Positions 51,153-60,600 of a DNA stretch of 64,000 bases are shown here, in pieces. The DNA lies in the NCBI GenBank assembly GCA_022827835.1, contig JAJEIO010000010.1:1-64000 (forward strand). The letters run 5' to 3'. Origin of the DNA: Candidatus Latescibacterota bacterium. GTDB lineage: Bacteria > Latescibacterota > UBA2968 > UBA8231. How positions within the stretch are numbered: position 1 is the stretch's first letter; every line of letters starts with the position of its first letter. The translations under genes were made by a program, and so were the position numbers. The notes beneath the pieces are model-generated. The model had not been told where the DNA came from and ran no database searches. It worked only from the letters and a program-made list of their open reading frames with translations.

Positions 51153-51800
51153 ATGAACGTCCTAATTTTATCCGGCTCAAACCATGGGTTTGCGGCCAGT
51201 GCCCCGGTCATCCACGAGTTTTTGAGCGCACACGACGATCTGTCCGTCGCGCTTGACGAAAACAAGGACGTGTTGGCGTCAGACGGTTTGCGCGACTTCG
51301 ATGTGCTGATCCACGGCTCCGGCTTTACGCGAGGCGAGCGGCAGGAAGACGGCACCGTGCAGCAAGTGCCTGAACTGACGCCCGCGCAAGAAGAGGGGCT
51401 GTTCGATTTTGTCGCCAGTGGCAAAGGGTTGGTCGGCATCCACGGCACTGCGTGGTGTATTGGCGGCAAAGCCGTCGATCTGCTCGGCGGTCACGCCAAC
51501 TGGCACCCGCCGGGATTGACCTTCACCGTCTCCATTGCCGACAGCGATCACCCCGTTACGCACGGCGTGCCCGATTTTGACGTGGAAGACGAGATCTACA
51601 TGTCGGCGTGGGATCCGGCCATCCGCATCTTGGCCACAGCCGAGTGGAGCGGCAAGCAGCATCCCCTAGCGTGGGTCAAGCCCTACGGCGCGGGACGAGT
51701 GTTTTACACGGCGTTGGGACACGGCCCGGGAACATTTGCGCGCTTAGGTATGCAGCAGATGATGGTGCAAGGAGTGCGGTGGGCCGGGGGCGGTCTATAA
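51153..51800 (+). CDS. ThuA-like domain protein (trehalose-utilisation type)
   Basis: 215 residues of class-I-glutamine-amidotransferase-like fold. MNVLILSGSNHGFAASAP, GLFDFVASGKGLVGIHGTAW, HPVTHGVPDFDVEDEIYMSA and AWVKPYGAGRVFYTALGHGP match the ThuA family. ThuA is involved in trehalose/disaccharide breakdown (3-keto-glycoside chemistry) in rhizobia, and its homologues often sit beside Gfo/Idh/MocA oxidoreductases, as in this region (the oxidoreductase is 1.7 kb away on the other strand). AGGAGG lies 6 nt before the ATG. Its end overlaps the convergent gene by 6 bp. Confidence 0.88.
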   Translation: MNVLILSGSNHGFAASAPVIHEFLSAHDDLSVALDENKDVLASDGLRDFDVLIHGSGFTRGERQEDGTVQQVPELTPAQEEGLFDFVASGKGLVGIHGTAWCIGGKAVDLLGGHANWHPPGLTFTVSIADSDHPVTHGVPDFDVEDEIYMSAWDPAIRILATAEWSGKQHPLAWVKPYGAGRVFYTALGHGPGTFARLGMQQMMVQGVRWAGGGL

Positions 51801-53471
51801 AAATCCACCCTTCGCGTCCGACCACTGCCCACAGCGGATCTCCAAGGTCCGCGTCACCGGCGTCCGCAGGGTGATGAGCACCCGCAAACGCTCCTCGTCG
51901 ATCTCGCTATTGCGCATCCGCCACATGGTGTGTTCCATGGCTCCCGGGCCAATGCGGATCGCGTCGTCGCCCACGCGGTAGAGTGCGTAGCCCGCTTTGA
52001 GAAAGACCGTGTGACCAGCGCGGGCCTCGACCAGCGCACTGTCCATCTCTAAGGTGCCGCCCGGCTCGAAGACTCCCTCAATCTGAAAGGGCACCCCATC
52101 GGTGCCCCCCGAGGTGCGGATGTGGAGGTCAAAACCACCGGCGACCTCTTCGGCGTGCAGTTCAACTTCCAGCGGCGGCAACTCATACGTCTTACGCCGA
52201 CCTCGCACCTCTTGCCAATTGTCGGCATTGACTTGCTCGGCAATCGGCAGCCAGTAAATCCCCCCTACGTAATCCTTTTCCGGGTAGATGAGGTTGCGGC
52301 CCTTGTGCTGCATCCGCACCCCCTTATCCGCTTCAGCAAACTCCTCACCGATAAATTGCCCAGTGGCAAAATAGGTCGATGATAGCTTCACCGCCGCTAA
52401 TTCGGCCTGCCCGCAAACCACGCTAAAGGGCGCGGTCAGGCCAGCCGCGGCCGTAGCACTGACCGCGCCCCGACGCACTCGCCACAGGCCGGAAGCGGGA
52501 TAGACGCGGCTATAGCGCTCGGGCAAAGGCGTCCGCTCTATACACATCGCTCGCCACTCGGGATGAAGGACGTAGTTCGGCAGGCAGACCAAACCGCTGC
52601 CGCCGCACGAGGCCAACAGGTCGGCCACAGCCGCGTAAAAACCATTGCCGTCTAAATGGGCTAAGGCGTGATAGCCATCGGCCAAACCAGTCGGCACGGC
52701 TCGCGTGTCGCGGTCTTGCCGCTTGGAAATGCTCGTCACTGCGGTGGCGTCGGAGTGGAGGAGATGGTAGGACAAATCCAAATTGCGCCGCACAGGTTCC
52801 AGCAGGTCGGGCCGAGCAAGCACTTGTGCCGCACGGATTAAGGCGCGGTTGACTACGGCATTGTACACGCCCGTGCTGCGTTCGCTGTACTCGCCATCGG
52901 CGTTGATGTCAATGCCTTCGCCGAGGTACGCATCCACAGTCTCGCTCACTTCAAGTTCTGGATAGAGGGCTTGGGCTTGGGCCAGTGCGGCGACTAGCAC
53001 CCAGCGGTGATTGGGCGTGTGGAAGCCGCCAGCGACCATGCCCGGCGCTCCGGTTCGTATCAACTCGCCTAGGGCTTCGGCGATTGCTGCGGCTCCCGCG
53101 TCGTCCGCAGCCTGTTGCCGCGCTGCAAATACGACCGGCGCGATGGCCTGCACCACAAAGCCTGTGTCCGGGGCCGAGTCGAAGTTGGTGGTCAGCAGAT
53201 CAAAACAACCCGACGGATTTCGATACCGACGGGCAAACTCAGCGGCGAGGAGGATCCGCTGTAAAAGCTCTTCGCTCCGGTAGTGGCGCGACTCGGCCAG
53301 CAGATAGGCGTAGCCGAGCGACGCGACCGCGCTGATGCTTTGCGAACCCACTAGCCGGTCGCCATCCATAAAGCCGCCGCAATAAGGGTTTTCTACGTCC
53401 AGGACTTGGCGCGTCAGCACGCCCTCGACCTGCTGGTCTAGCTCGCCGACGAGCGGCGCGTACGCAATCAC
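51795..53471 (-). CDS. Unknown protein, probable helical-toroid plus beta-sandwich
   Basis: 558 residues without signal peptide, family not recognised. The first about 330 residues have paired helices with aromatic and Gly turns (SQSISAVASLGYAYLLAESR, LLQRILLAAEFARRYRNPSG, HTPNHRWVLVAALAQAQALY, GVYNAVVNRALIRAAQVLAR). A beta-rich C-terminus follows (FSVVCGQAELAAVKLSSTYF, GGFDLHIRTSGGTDGVPFQI). This order resembles heparinase II/III-like polysaccharide lyases and some toroid glycosidases. GTG 53471 overlaps the Gfo/Idh/MocA stop by 4 bp, so the two are translationally coupled. A carbohydrate substrate is inferred from this partner. Confidence 0.65.
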   Translation of the reverse strand: MIAYAPLVGELDQQVEGVLTRQVLDVENPYCGGFMDGDRLVGSQSISAVASLGYAYLLAESRHYRSEELLQRILLAAEFARRYRNPSGCFDLLTTNFDSAPDTGFVVQAIAPVVFAARQQAADDAGAAAIAEALGELIRTGAPGMVAGGFHTPNHRWVLVAALAQAQALYPELEVSETVDAYLGEGIDINADGEYSERSTGVYNAVVNRALIRAAQVLARPDLLEPVRRNLDLSYHLLHSDATAVTSISKRQDRDTRAVPTGLADGYHALAHLDGNGFYAAVADLLASCGGSGLVCLPNYVLHPEWRAMCIERTPLPERYSRVYPASGLWRVRRGAVSATAAAGLTAPFSVVCGQAELAAVKLSSTYFATGQFIGEEFAEADKGVRMQHKGRNLIYPEKDYVGGIYWLPIAEQVNADNWQEVRGRRKTYELPPLEVELHAEEVAGGFDLHIRTSGGTDGVPFQIEGVFEPGGTLEMDSALVEARAGHTVFLKAGYALYRVGDDAIRIGPGAMEHTMWRMRNSEIDEERLRVLITLRTPVTRTLEIRCGQWSDAKGGFL

Positions 53472-54433
53472 CGCCGCTTCTGCTCCAGCGATCGATACGC
53501 CGCCTCGGTGAATTTGGCTACTGCCACGGCAAAATCCGCCTGCTCATAGCCTTTGCCGCCATTGCGAATCCAGCGCAAAAAGGCCGCGTCCGGCGTATCT
53601 TCCTTCACCCGCTTGGGCACCTCCAACGGCTCCCCATTCAGCAACACCTCCCGCACCTGCCACTGGTGCAAATGAAAGACCAAGGTCCCCTCGTCGCCGT
53701 GGATGGACAGCCGCTCGTCGTGTCGGCTCGCGCTGCCGATAAAGCTCAGCGACCCCAGCGCGCCGCCGCGAAACCGCGCATTGACTACGGCATCCATATC
53801 CACCGGCTTGCCCCGCTTGTCCATGAAGGCCGAGATCTTTACCGGCGTCAAGCCAGTAATCCACAGCACCGCAGCCACCAAGTGACTGCCAGTGTCCATG
53901 AACATCCCGCCTCCTGCCAACTCGGGCACCATCCGCCATCCCCTGCCGCCCCAATTTTGCGTCACGTACGCGACCACTCCCTTGAGCTCGCCGAGCGCCC
54001 CCTTCTGCACCAGTTCCCGCGCATAGGCATACGCCGGGTAAAAATGGCGCTGATAGCTGACGACCAACACGCGCTCGCGCTCAGTGGCTAGATCAATTAG
54101 CGCTTGGGCGTGACGCGCCTTTGTCGTCAGGGGTTTCTCGACCAAAACGTGCAAATCCCGCTCTAGCGCATAGTGCGCCTGTGCGTAGTGGGTCGAATGC
54201 GGCGAAGAAATCAGCACCCCGTCGAGCGCGTCTGCGCCAATCATCTGCCGGTAGTCGGCGTAATACGCGGCCTCAGCTCCCCACGCTTCCAGCAATCTCT
54301 GCGCCGATGCCTCCTCGGGATCGGCGACCGCCACCAGTTCTACGCTACCATCGGCTTTTAGCCGGGGAATGTGCGCACCACGCATGTTGCCGCCACAGCC
54401 GATTAGGCCGACGCGAATCTTCCTTTTTGCCAT
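53468..54433 (-). CDS. Gfo/Idh/MocA-family oxidoreductase
   Basis: 321 residues. The N-terminal Rossmann fold has VGLIGCGGNMRGAHIPRL (GxGxxG-like, about residues 8-25) and the catalytic-region motif LHVLVEKPLTTKARHA (Glu-Lys-Pro, Lys near 98). The C-terminal dimerisation/substrate domain contains GGGMFMDTGSHLVAAVLWIT, with the conserved Asp-x-x-x-His. It oxidises or reduces sugars or sugar derivatives with NAD(P), sometimes as a hydrolase-type 'Gfo-like' glycosidase. It is second in a run of three: the unknown 262-residue protein upstream (10 bp) and the coupled unknown toroid protein downstream. Confidence 0.93.
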   Translation of the reverse strand: MAKRKIRVGLIGCGGNMRGAHIPRLKADGSVELVAVADPEEASAQRLLEAWGAEAAYYADYRQMIGADALDGVLISSPHSTHYAQAHYALERDLHVLVEKPLTTKARHAQALIDLATERERVLVVSYQRHFYPAYAYARELVQKGALGELKGVVAYVTQNWGGRGWRMVPELAGGGMFMDTGSHLVAAVLWITGLTPVKISAFMDKRGKPVDMDAVVNARFRGGALGSLSFIGSASRHDERLSIHGDEGTLVFHLHQWQVREVLLNGEPLEVPKRVKEDTPDAAFLRWIRNGGKGYEQADFAVAVAKFTEAAYRSLEQKRR

Positions 54434-54443
54434 TGCGTTTCTC

Positions 54444-55232
54444 TCAGTCTACTAGGTTAAAAAGCGGCGCGACCCCACCGAACATCCCCGGAAAGCGGAA
54501 CACAGCCTCGTCTTGGTCGCGGATGCGCGCGAGCACTGTTTCGTCGAGCAAGGCAAGCTGGCGGTCAAAGAGCACCTGCTCTTCTTCAATCGAGTACGAC
54601 CCCTCGCGCCGCGCCTGCTCTTGTGCAGCGGCAATTTCAGGGTCGCCGGCCAGTTCTTCCGCCATCGTCCCAAAAAAGCGTTCCAGCAGTGGCCGATGAC
54701 CGCCGTCGGACGCTCTTGCAGCCGCCGCGTCAAAAGCAGCGTGGCATTTCACCAGCCGCTCGCGCCAATCGTCGGGCACCTCGCCGTCAAGGGTGAAGGG
54801 TGCAGCGTGACCCAACAGCGGCGTGCGATCCTCGGTCTGGAACGCTACGAGTACGCAATGATGTTCCAAGGGCCGAGCGCGGAACCGAACGACACTCCCC
54901 GGCTCAATATCGGCGATCTCCCCGGCGGCGAGCGGCTGCGTTTTCACTCCGTCCATAGATAGCACATCTATATACGCCTCAACGCAGAAGTGAGCGATGA
55001 GATGCTCGCGGGGCCTTCCTTGTATGCCGCAACGCCCAAAAGGCAACGAATACACCCAGTCGCCATCAGTCGCGCCCTCACCTTTCCCGCGCAACTGGTG
55101 CAAGGCGCGGCAAAGGCGCTCGGCCTCGCCCCCTGCGTCCGTAGGCCGAGGCATAACCGCCCCCGCTTCATCCACCTCCACCCGATAAGGCACCCCGTAC
55201 CCAAACAGCCGCGCCCTCAACGGATCACCCAT
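54444..55232 (-). CDS. Unknown protein upstream of the Gfo/Idh/MocA gene
   Basis: 262 residues from ATG 55232, which has AAGGA 5 nt upstream; an ATG six codons earlier has none. Family not recognised. There is no signal or membrane segment. Part of the middle looks beta-rich (KTQPLAAGEIADIEPGSVVR, EHHCVLVAFQTEDRTPLLGH) and could be jelly-roll-like; the C-terminal half is helical and acidic (RFFGTMAEELAGDPEIAAAQ, EEQVLFDRQLALLDETVLAR). It lies 10 bp upstream of the Gfo/Idh/MocA gene, so a shared pathway is likely. Confidence 0.6.
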   Translation of the reverse strand: MGDPLRARLFGYGVPYRVEVDEAGAVMPRPTDAGGEAERLCRALHQLRGKGEGATDGDWVYSLPFGRCGIQGRPREHLIAHFCVEAYIDVLSMDGVKTQPLAAGEIADIEPGSVVRFRARPLEHHCVLVAFQTEDRTPLLGHAAPFTLDGEVPDDWRERLVKCHAAFDAAAARASDGGHRPLLERFFGTMAEELAGDPEIAAAQEQARREGSYSIEEEQVLFDRQLALLDETVLARIRDQDEAVFRFPGMFGGVAPLFNLVD

Positions 55233-55257
55233 CTCGTCCTTCCTCTGCATCTAAGTA

Positions 55258-55324
55258 AATCCCACAGATCACAATCCAAATCCCAGTCCTCATCCTGTCC
55301 ATCACACAAATCCCATAAATCACA
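55258..55324. repeat. Intergenic direct repeat (AAATCCCA-type units)
   Basis: AAATCCCACAGATCACA (55258-55274) recurs as AAATCCCATAAATCACA (55308-55324), 50 bp apart, with a third partial unit AAATCCCAGTCCTCAT at 55278-55293. The composition differs sharply from the flanking genes. Such 'CCCA.A.ATC' repeat blocks look like dispersed intergenic repeats. It overlaps the 3' end of the second DegT gene by 5 bp. Confidence 0.5.
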
Positions 55325-56594
55325 GTAACTCTTCGGCGCACTCGGCCACCTTGCGGAAAGCCGTGGCGTACTGCCCGATGATTGTGGCGTCGTAGTGCTT
55401 AAACCACGGAATCGAATAGATGCGACCGGTCATGCGCTCGGTCACCGGCAGACTGTCCGGCCCCTGCCGCAGGTCGCGGTTGGAGTGGGCAATGCGCGTG
55501 GGTTGGCCGTGTCCATAAATATCGGCCTCGTTGAGCACTGGATGCAGGTGCATCAATTCATTGGCTCCCGGCATAATCTTGTACGACCCGGTCTCGGCCG
55601 TGACCGCCGAGCAGAAGCGCTCGACCGGCAGGCCGCCTAATTCTTCGGGCATGTACAACCCTTTGGCCGCGTACCAGCCGCCCATCGTCGAGCCGCTGTC
55701 AGCCGGTGGTCGATGCGCCTTGATCCCCGGGACGCCTTCAAGCAAATCCCAGAAGTAATTCATCGCCCGTTGAATTTCCTGCATCCGCTCGTCGTAGTGC
55801 TTTAGCTGCGTGCGGCCCACCGCCGAAGACAACTGATGCATCCGGTATTTGTATCCGCCCAGCGGCATCCTAGCAAAAGGCTTTAGCGCAGGATCTTCTA
55901 AGGAGCGAGTGCGCTCATAATGCCCAAAAGCCGCAGCGCGCTCGTATAGGGCTTGATCGTCAGTAACCAAAAAGCCTCCCTCGCCGCAGGCCAGCGACTT
56001 GCCCGACATAATCGACATCGCACCGATGTGGCCGATTGTGCCCAGCAGCCGTCCCTTATAGCGGCCCCCTTGGGCGTGCGAAACATCTTCAATCACCTTC
56101 AGCCCGTGCCGCTCGGCAATGTCCATGATCGGATCCATATCGGCCGGATAGGCGCAGTAATGCACGGGCACAATGGCCTTCGTTCGCTCGGTAATGCGGT
56201 GCTCGATGTCGTCGGGGTCCATCGTTAGCGTGTCGGGGTCGATTTCGGAAAATACTACCGTGCCCCCCAGCGAGAACACCTGGAGCGACGTGCCCCAAAA
56301 AGTCATGCTCTGCGAGATGACCTCGTCGCCAACGCCGACGCCGCAGGCCCACAATGCGGCGTGAATCGCAGCCGTGCCCGTGTTGTGGCAGAGAGCGTGC
56401 TGCAAGCCAAAGTAAGACTTCAGGTCCTCTTCAAAGTCCAGAGTTAGGTCCCAACCCGACATCGCCCCGCGCCGCAGCACGTCCAGCACGGCTTCTTCAT
56501 CTTCAGCGGTGATGATCGGCCAGCGGAAAATATCGCCTTCGTCAGCAGTGACGGCCTTGGGGCCGCCGAAGAAAGCCAACTTGCTCATCGTCAT
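55320..56594 (-). CDS. DegT/DnrJ/EryC1/StrS-family aminotransferase (2)
   Basis: 424 residues, distinct from the DegT protein at 40 kb. The opening CHNTGTAAIHAALWACGVGV binds the PLP phosphate. EDVSHAQGGRYKGRLLGTIG supplies the Asp that pairs with the pyridine nitrogen. The internal aldimine lysine is in SIMSGKSLACGEGGFLVTDD. ATG 56594 (MTMSK) is chosen, as the longer frame would overlap the MauE-thioredoxin gene; AAGGAG lies 12 nt upstream. It is probably a sugar aminotransferase or, in the Gfo/Idh/MocA neighbourhood, an aminocyclitol (StsC-like) aminotransferase. The start lies 23 bp after the preceding gene. Confidence 0.9.
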   Translation of the reverse strand: MTMSKLAFFGGPKAVTADEGDIFRWPIITAEDEEAVLDVLRRGAMSGWDLTLDFEEDLKSYFGLQHALCHNTGTAAIHAALWACGVGVGDEVISQSMTFWGTSLQVFSLGGTVVFSEIDPDTLTMDPDDIEHRITERTKAIVPVHYCAYPADMDPIMDIAERHGLKVIEDVSHAQGGRYKGRLLGTIGHIGAMSIMSGKSLACGEGGFLVTDDQALYERAAAFGHYERTRSLEDPALKPFARMPLGGYKYRMHQLSSAVGRTQLKHYDERMQEIQRAMNYFWDLLEGVPGIKAHRPPADSGSTMGGWYAAKGLYMPEELGGLPVERFCSAVTAETGSYKIMPGANELMHLHPVLNEADIYGHGQPTRIAHSNRDLRQGPDSLPVTERMTGRIYSIPWFKHYDATIIGQYATAFRKVAECAEELL

Positions 56595-56617
56595 ACTACG
56601 ATCCCACTCCTTCTGTG

Positions 56618-57604
56618 CTAAGAACCCATAATTTTTCGCAGCCGCGCCTGCGTCGGCATGTAGTTGCTCTCCCACACCTGTTGCACCACCCCGTCGGCGA
56701 TATAGGCCAAGCGCGGAAAGCCGTGGCCAAAGGTCAAGCGACGAAAGTCCGTCTGCGATATGGTGGCAATGTCAAAGCGCGGTTGCAACTGCTTCTTGAA
56801 GTCGATCACTTGCGGTGCATCCTGCGCGAAACTCGTCAGGGCGATCAGCCGCGGCAACTGGGGGTCTTGGGCGAGGACGTTCATCTTGGGCACGGCATTT
56901 TTGCAGTGGCTGCACGTGGGGCTGAACAACTCGATCAGATATTCGCCCTCCATCAAATCCACATCCACGCCTTTAAGTGCCAAGCCGGAGAGCCGCACGC
57001 CGCTTTTGAGGTCTGACTGCGAGATGCGCTCTAGCTCGGGGAAAAACCGCACCCCGCCTACCGCTAATCCGACGACAAGCGAGCCTAACACCATCCGACT
57101 CGCCAGCGGCCAGACGGGCGCGCCACCCGCTCCCCACCAATTGAGCCGACCAACCACAGGCGCGGCGTTTGCACTGCGGCGCATTCCCCACCAAGCAAAC
57201 AGCAGCACCACCAGCATGGCTCCATCTTCTATAGTCGCTTCCCTCGGCCCGCGCTCGACGAGGGCACCAAAGCAGCCACAGTCTATCGAGGCACCCATGT
57301 GCCAAGCCTTGGCCGTCAGCGCGGTAAACGCGGCCATCAGCACCGTCGCTACCGGCAAGCACAACCGCGGCTGCCAGTTTAGCAGCAGCGCCCAGCCGAG
57401 AAAAAATTCAATCGGCCCCAACACAAGGGCCGCCTTGGCGACGGCTGACGCAGTCTCCCATTCCGTCACCCCGAGTATCTGCGCATAGGGAATGGCCTCC
57501 CAATAAAAAAGTACCGGCTCCCATACCTTCATCACCCCAGCGACGAGATACACAACTCCGATAATCATCTGGCCGACGCGCGCGGCCTTGCTTATACCAT
57601 CCAT
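56618..57604 (-). CDS. MauE/DoxX-like membrane domain fused to a thioredoxin-like domain
   Basis: 328 residues. Residues 1 to about 150 hold four hydrophobic helices (VGQMIIGVVYLVAGVMKVWE, LVLGPIEFFLGWALLLNWQ, CLPVATVLMAAFTALTA, AMLVVLLFAWWGM) with a DCGCFG cysteine pair, as in MauE-type methylamine-utilisation proteins. A further hydrophobic helix near residue 175 leads to a thioredoxin-like domain with Cys231-S-H-Cys234 in ELFSPTCSHCKNAVPKMNVL. A membrane cysteine pair plus a periplasmic CxxC suggests a self-contained thiol relay. It lies between glnE (12 bp upstream) and the second DegT gene. The redox partner is unknown. Confidence 0.83.
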   Translation of the reverse strand: MDGISKAARVGQMIIGVVYLVAGVMKVWEPVLFYWEAIPYAQILGVTEWETASAVAKAALVLGPIEFFLGWALLLNWQPRLCLPVATVLMAAFTALTAKAWHMGASIDCGCFGALVERGPREATIEDGAMLVVLLFAWWGMRRSANAAPVVGRLNWWGAGGAPVWPLASRMVLGSLVVGLAVGGVRFFPELERISQSDLKSGVRLSGLALKGVDVDLMEGEYLIELFSPTCSHCKNAVPKMNVLAQDPQLPRLIALTSFAQDAPQVIDFKKQLQPRFDIATISQTDFRRLTFGHGFPRLAYIADGVVQQVWESNYMPTQARLRKIMGS

Positions 57605-57616
57605 ATTAAGTGCTCC

Positions 57617-60600
57617 TTAATCGGTCAATTCGGCGAATAGGGCCGAGAATACGCGCCGAGTCTGCTGCATGCATGTCTCCACTTCGTCCTGGAAGGCCGC
57701 TACATCTTTAGCGCCGAGGGCGCGGCTCAATATCTCCAACTCCCGGCCGGTCGGCAGGGCGTCGCTGGCCCTTTCGCTGGCGAGCCGCATGCCCTTTTCT
57801 ACGGCCCGCAGGTACTCGTACGCGTCGAGAAGAAAGTGGCCCCGCTCTGGGTCTAAACAGCCCTGCTCGATGAATAGCTGCAGCGCGTGTCTCGTGCTGC
57901 CCACACGCAAGCTCCGGTCTCGATAGCCCCACTTGAGCACGAGGACCTGCGCCACAAACTCGATATCGACGATACCGCCTGGGCCGCGCTTGATGTTGAT
58001 GCGCGCTTGGCGCTTGCCCTGCGGCTCCATCCGCTGGCGCATCTCCTGCATCTGCGCGACCAAGGCCGCTTCTACTTCCCGATTGTAAACGAAGCGCTCA
58101 ATCGCCCGCAAGACCCGCGCGCCGAACTCGGCATCGCCGGCCACTTGGCGGGCGCGACTCAGCGCCATCCGCTCCCAACTAGCTGCCCGCTGCGCCAAGT
58201 AGCGGCGGTAGCCGACCAGCGAGATGGCCATAGGGGCGCTGGCCCCTTCGGGCCGCAGCCGCGCATCCACCGAGTACAGCCCCTCCTCGGCTAACAGGGC
58301 GATCAGACGCTGGCTGAACTCGGTGAAAAATACGCTATTCGGCACGCCGCGGCGCGTCTTGCCGTCACCTTCGTACACGAAAAACAAATCCAAATCCGAA
58401 CCGAAATCCACCTCGCGGCCCCCAAACTTACCGCCGGCCAATACGGCGAACCGCACGTCGCGGCCCTGTCGGTTGCGCGGCTTGCCCCACCGCCGCACCA
58501 ACGGCCCCCAAGCTAGCCCATAGACCGCTTGCAACACCTCTTCACCCAGCTCCGTTAGCCGCAGGAAGGTCTCCTCCTCGGTCGCCAAGCCCATCAGGTC
58601 GTCGGCCCCAATCCGTAGGAGGGATTTGTTCTGCATCCGTGCAATGGCGCGCAAATCGCCGCGCGCCGGGCCAGACCCCAAGCCCCAGTCAGCCTGACCC
58701 ACTAAGCTGTCGAGCAAGGCCGGATCGCGGCGCAAAAGGTCCGCGAGAAAGCGGCTCGATCCACAAATGGCAATGATCAAGGTGCGAAAGCCTGTATGCT
58801 CTTGCAACAAGGAGTACAAAGCACCCGGCGCCCCATACGCCTCAACGAGCTGGGTGAATCGCAAAAGCCCTTGGTCTGGATCGGGAGCCGCGGCCAGCGA
58901 ATTCAGCAATTCCGGCAACAGAGCCTCAAAATGGGCGCGGCCCCCGCTCAATAGCAGACCCATGCCCGCCAGCCGTTGCAAGCGGCGGTGCGCGGCGGCC
59001 CCATCGACAAAGCCCCGCTCCACCAAATCGGCTTTTGCCGCCGTACTGCCGTTTTCGACTTCTAAAAGCCACGTCGGCGAGCGCGGAGCCGCCGCGTCGC
59101 CGTAAAACAACGCGGCAAACAAGCGACGCACCCGCAGCCGGTGTCCGGCGAGCGCGGAGCTAAAGGCCCGCGCATCTTCATAACCCATGACCAAGGCCAA
59201 GGCCCGCAAGGCTTGTGCATCTTCTGGGACGGCGTAATCAGGTCGGCCAGAGGCGATTTGCAACAGGTTTTCAACGCGGCGAAAGAACTCGTACGCGTTT
59301 TTTAGGGCGCTGGCTTCTGCCGCAGTCAAGGCCGCCTTCATCGCACCTTTAGGCGAGACCACCTCGGCCAAACGGTCAATAGCGACCAGCGTGTTGTGGC
59401 TGCGCGCTTGGGGCTGGATGCCCCCGTAGAGTAGCTGTAGGCACTGGACGATGAATTCGATGTCGCGGATCCCGCCCGCTTGCAGCTTGATGTTGTTTTC
59501 ACCTCGGGGACGCTCGCGGATGCTCGCCTCAATCCGCTCCTTGATGCGGCGGATTTCCTCGTGCGGTGCCGAGTGGAAATGAGCCGGATAGATAAAGGGC
59601 CGGAGCATGGCTGCGTATTGCTCCCCCAGCGTCCGCGATCCCGCCACGCGCCGGGCCTTGATCAGCATCTGCCGCTCCCACAGTTCTCCGCGCGTCTCGT
59701 AATACCTCCAACTGGCGCGCAACGAGTGGGTCAAGGTGCCGCTCGCGCCCTCGGGGCGCAGCCGCATATCGACGCGGTAGAAAAACCCCTCCTTGGTCGC
59801 CTCGGTCAGCACGTGGACTAAGCGCTGGCCCAAGCGGCGAAAAAATTCGCTGTTCTCCAGTGGAGTTCCCTCCCCCTCAGGCTGGGTCTCGCCCTCGCCA
59901 TCCCACACGAAAATTAGGTCAATGTCCGAGCTATAATTTAACTCCTGCCCACCGTATTTGCCCAAGCCGACGACGAGGAAGCGCGCCGGACGACCGCGCT
60001 CGTCCAGTGGGTGACCGTGCTCCTGCCACAAGGCGTGCTGGCACGTTTCAAGAGCCACCTCAACCACCACGTCGGCTAAGTCGGCCAGCTCTTTTCCTAT
60101 CTGCGCAACCGGTTTGGTGCCGAGGATTTCGGCGGCACCAATGCGCAAAAACTCGCGTCGATGCACCCGCCGCAATACCTCTAAACGCTCCTCAAACTCG
60201 GAGACATGACCGATATCAGTGCGCAAAATCTGCCGCAGGGTACTCCGCTCCAGTGGCTCGACTAAGTGCGGAGTCTCGACCAACAGCCACAACAGGAACT
60301 CGAAGTCTCGCACCAAGATGTCGGCGAGAAAGGTGCTGTGGCTTACGACCTGCACTAGACGCTGACACAGAATGGGATCGGCCTCTAAGTGAGAGAAAAG
60401 CCCTTGCGGGCCGTATGCCACAGCCAAGCGCACCAACTGCCGCAGTCCCTCGTCCGGCCGGCCCGTCGCAGCCAGTTCGGCCAGCGCGAGGGCTGGCAAC
60501 GGCGCGGATTGCGGCGGACCACCGATCCGGTCCAAGGTCTCTAGGGCTTGGACCGGATCGGCAAAACCCAATTGCTCTAGGGGATCAAGGGCTTTAGCCG

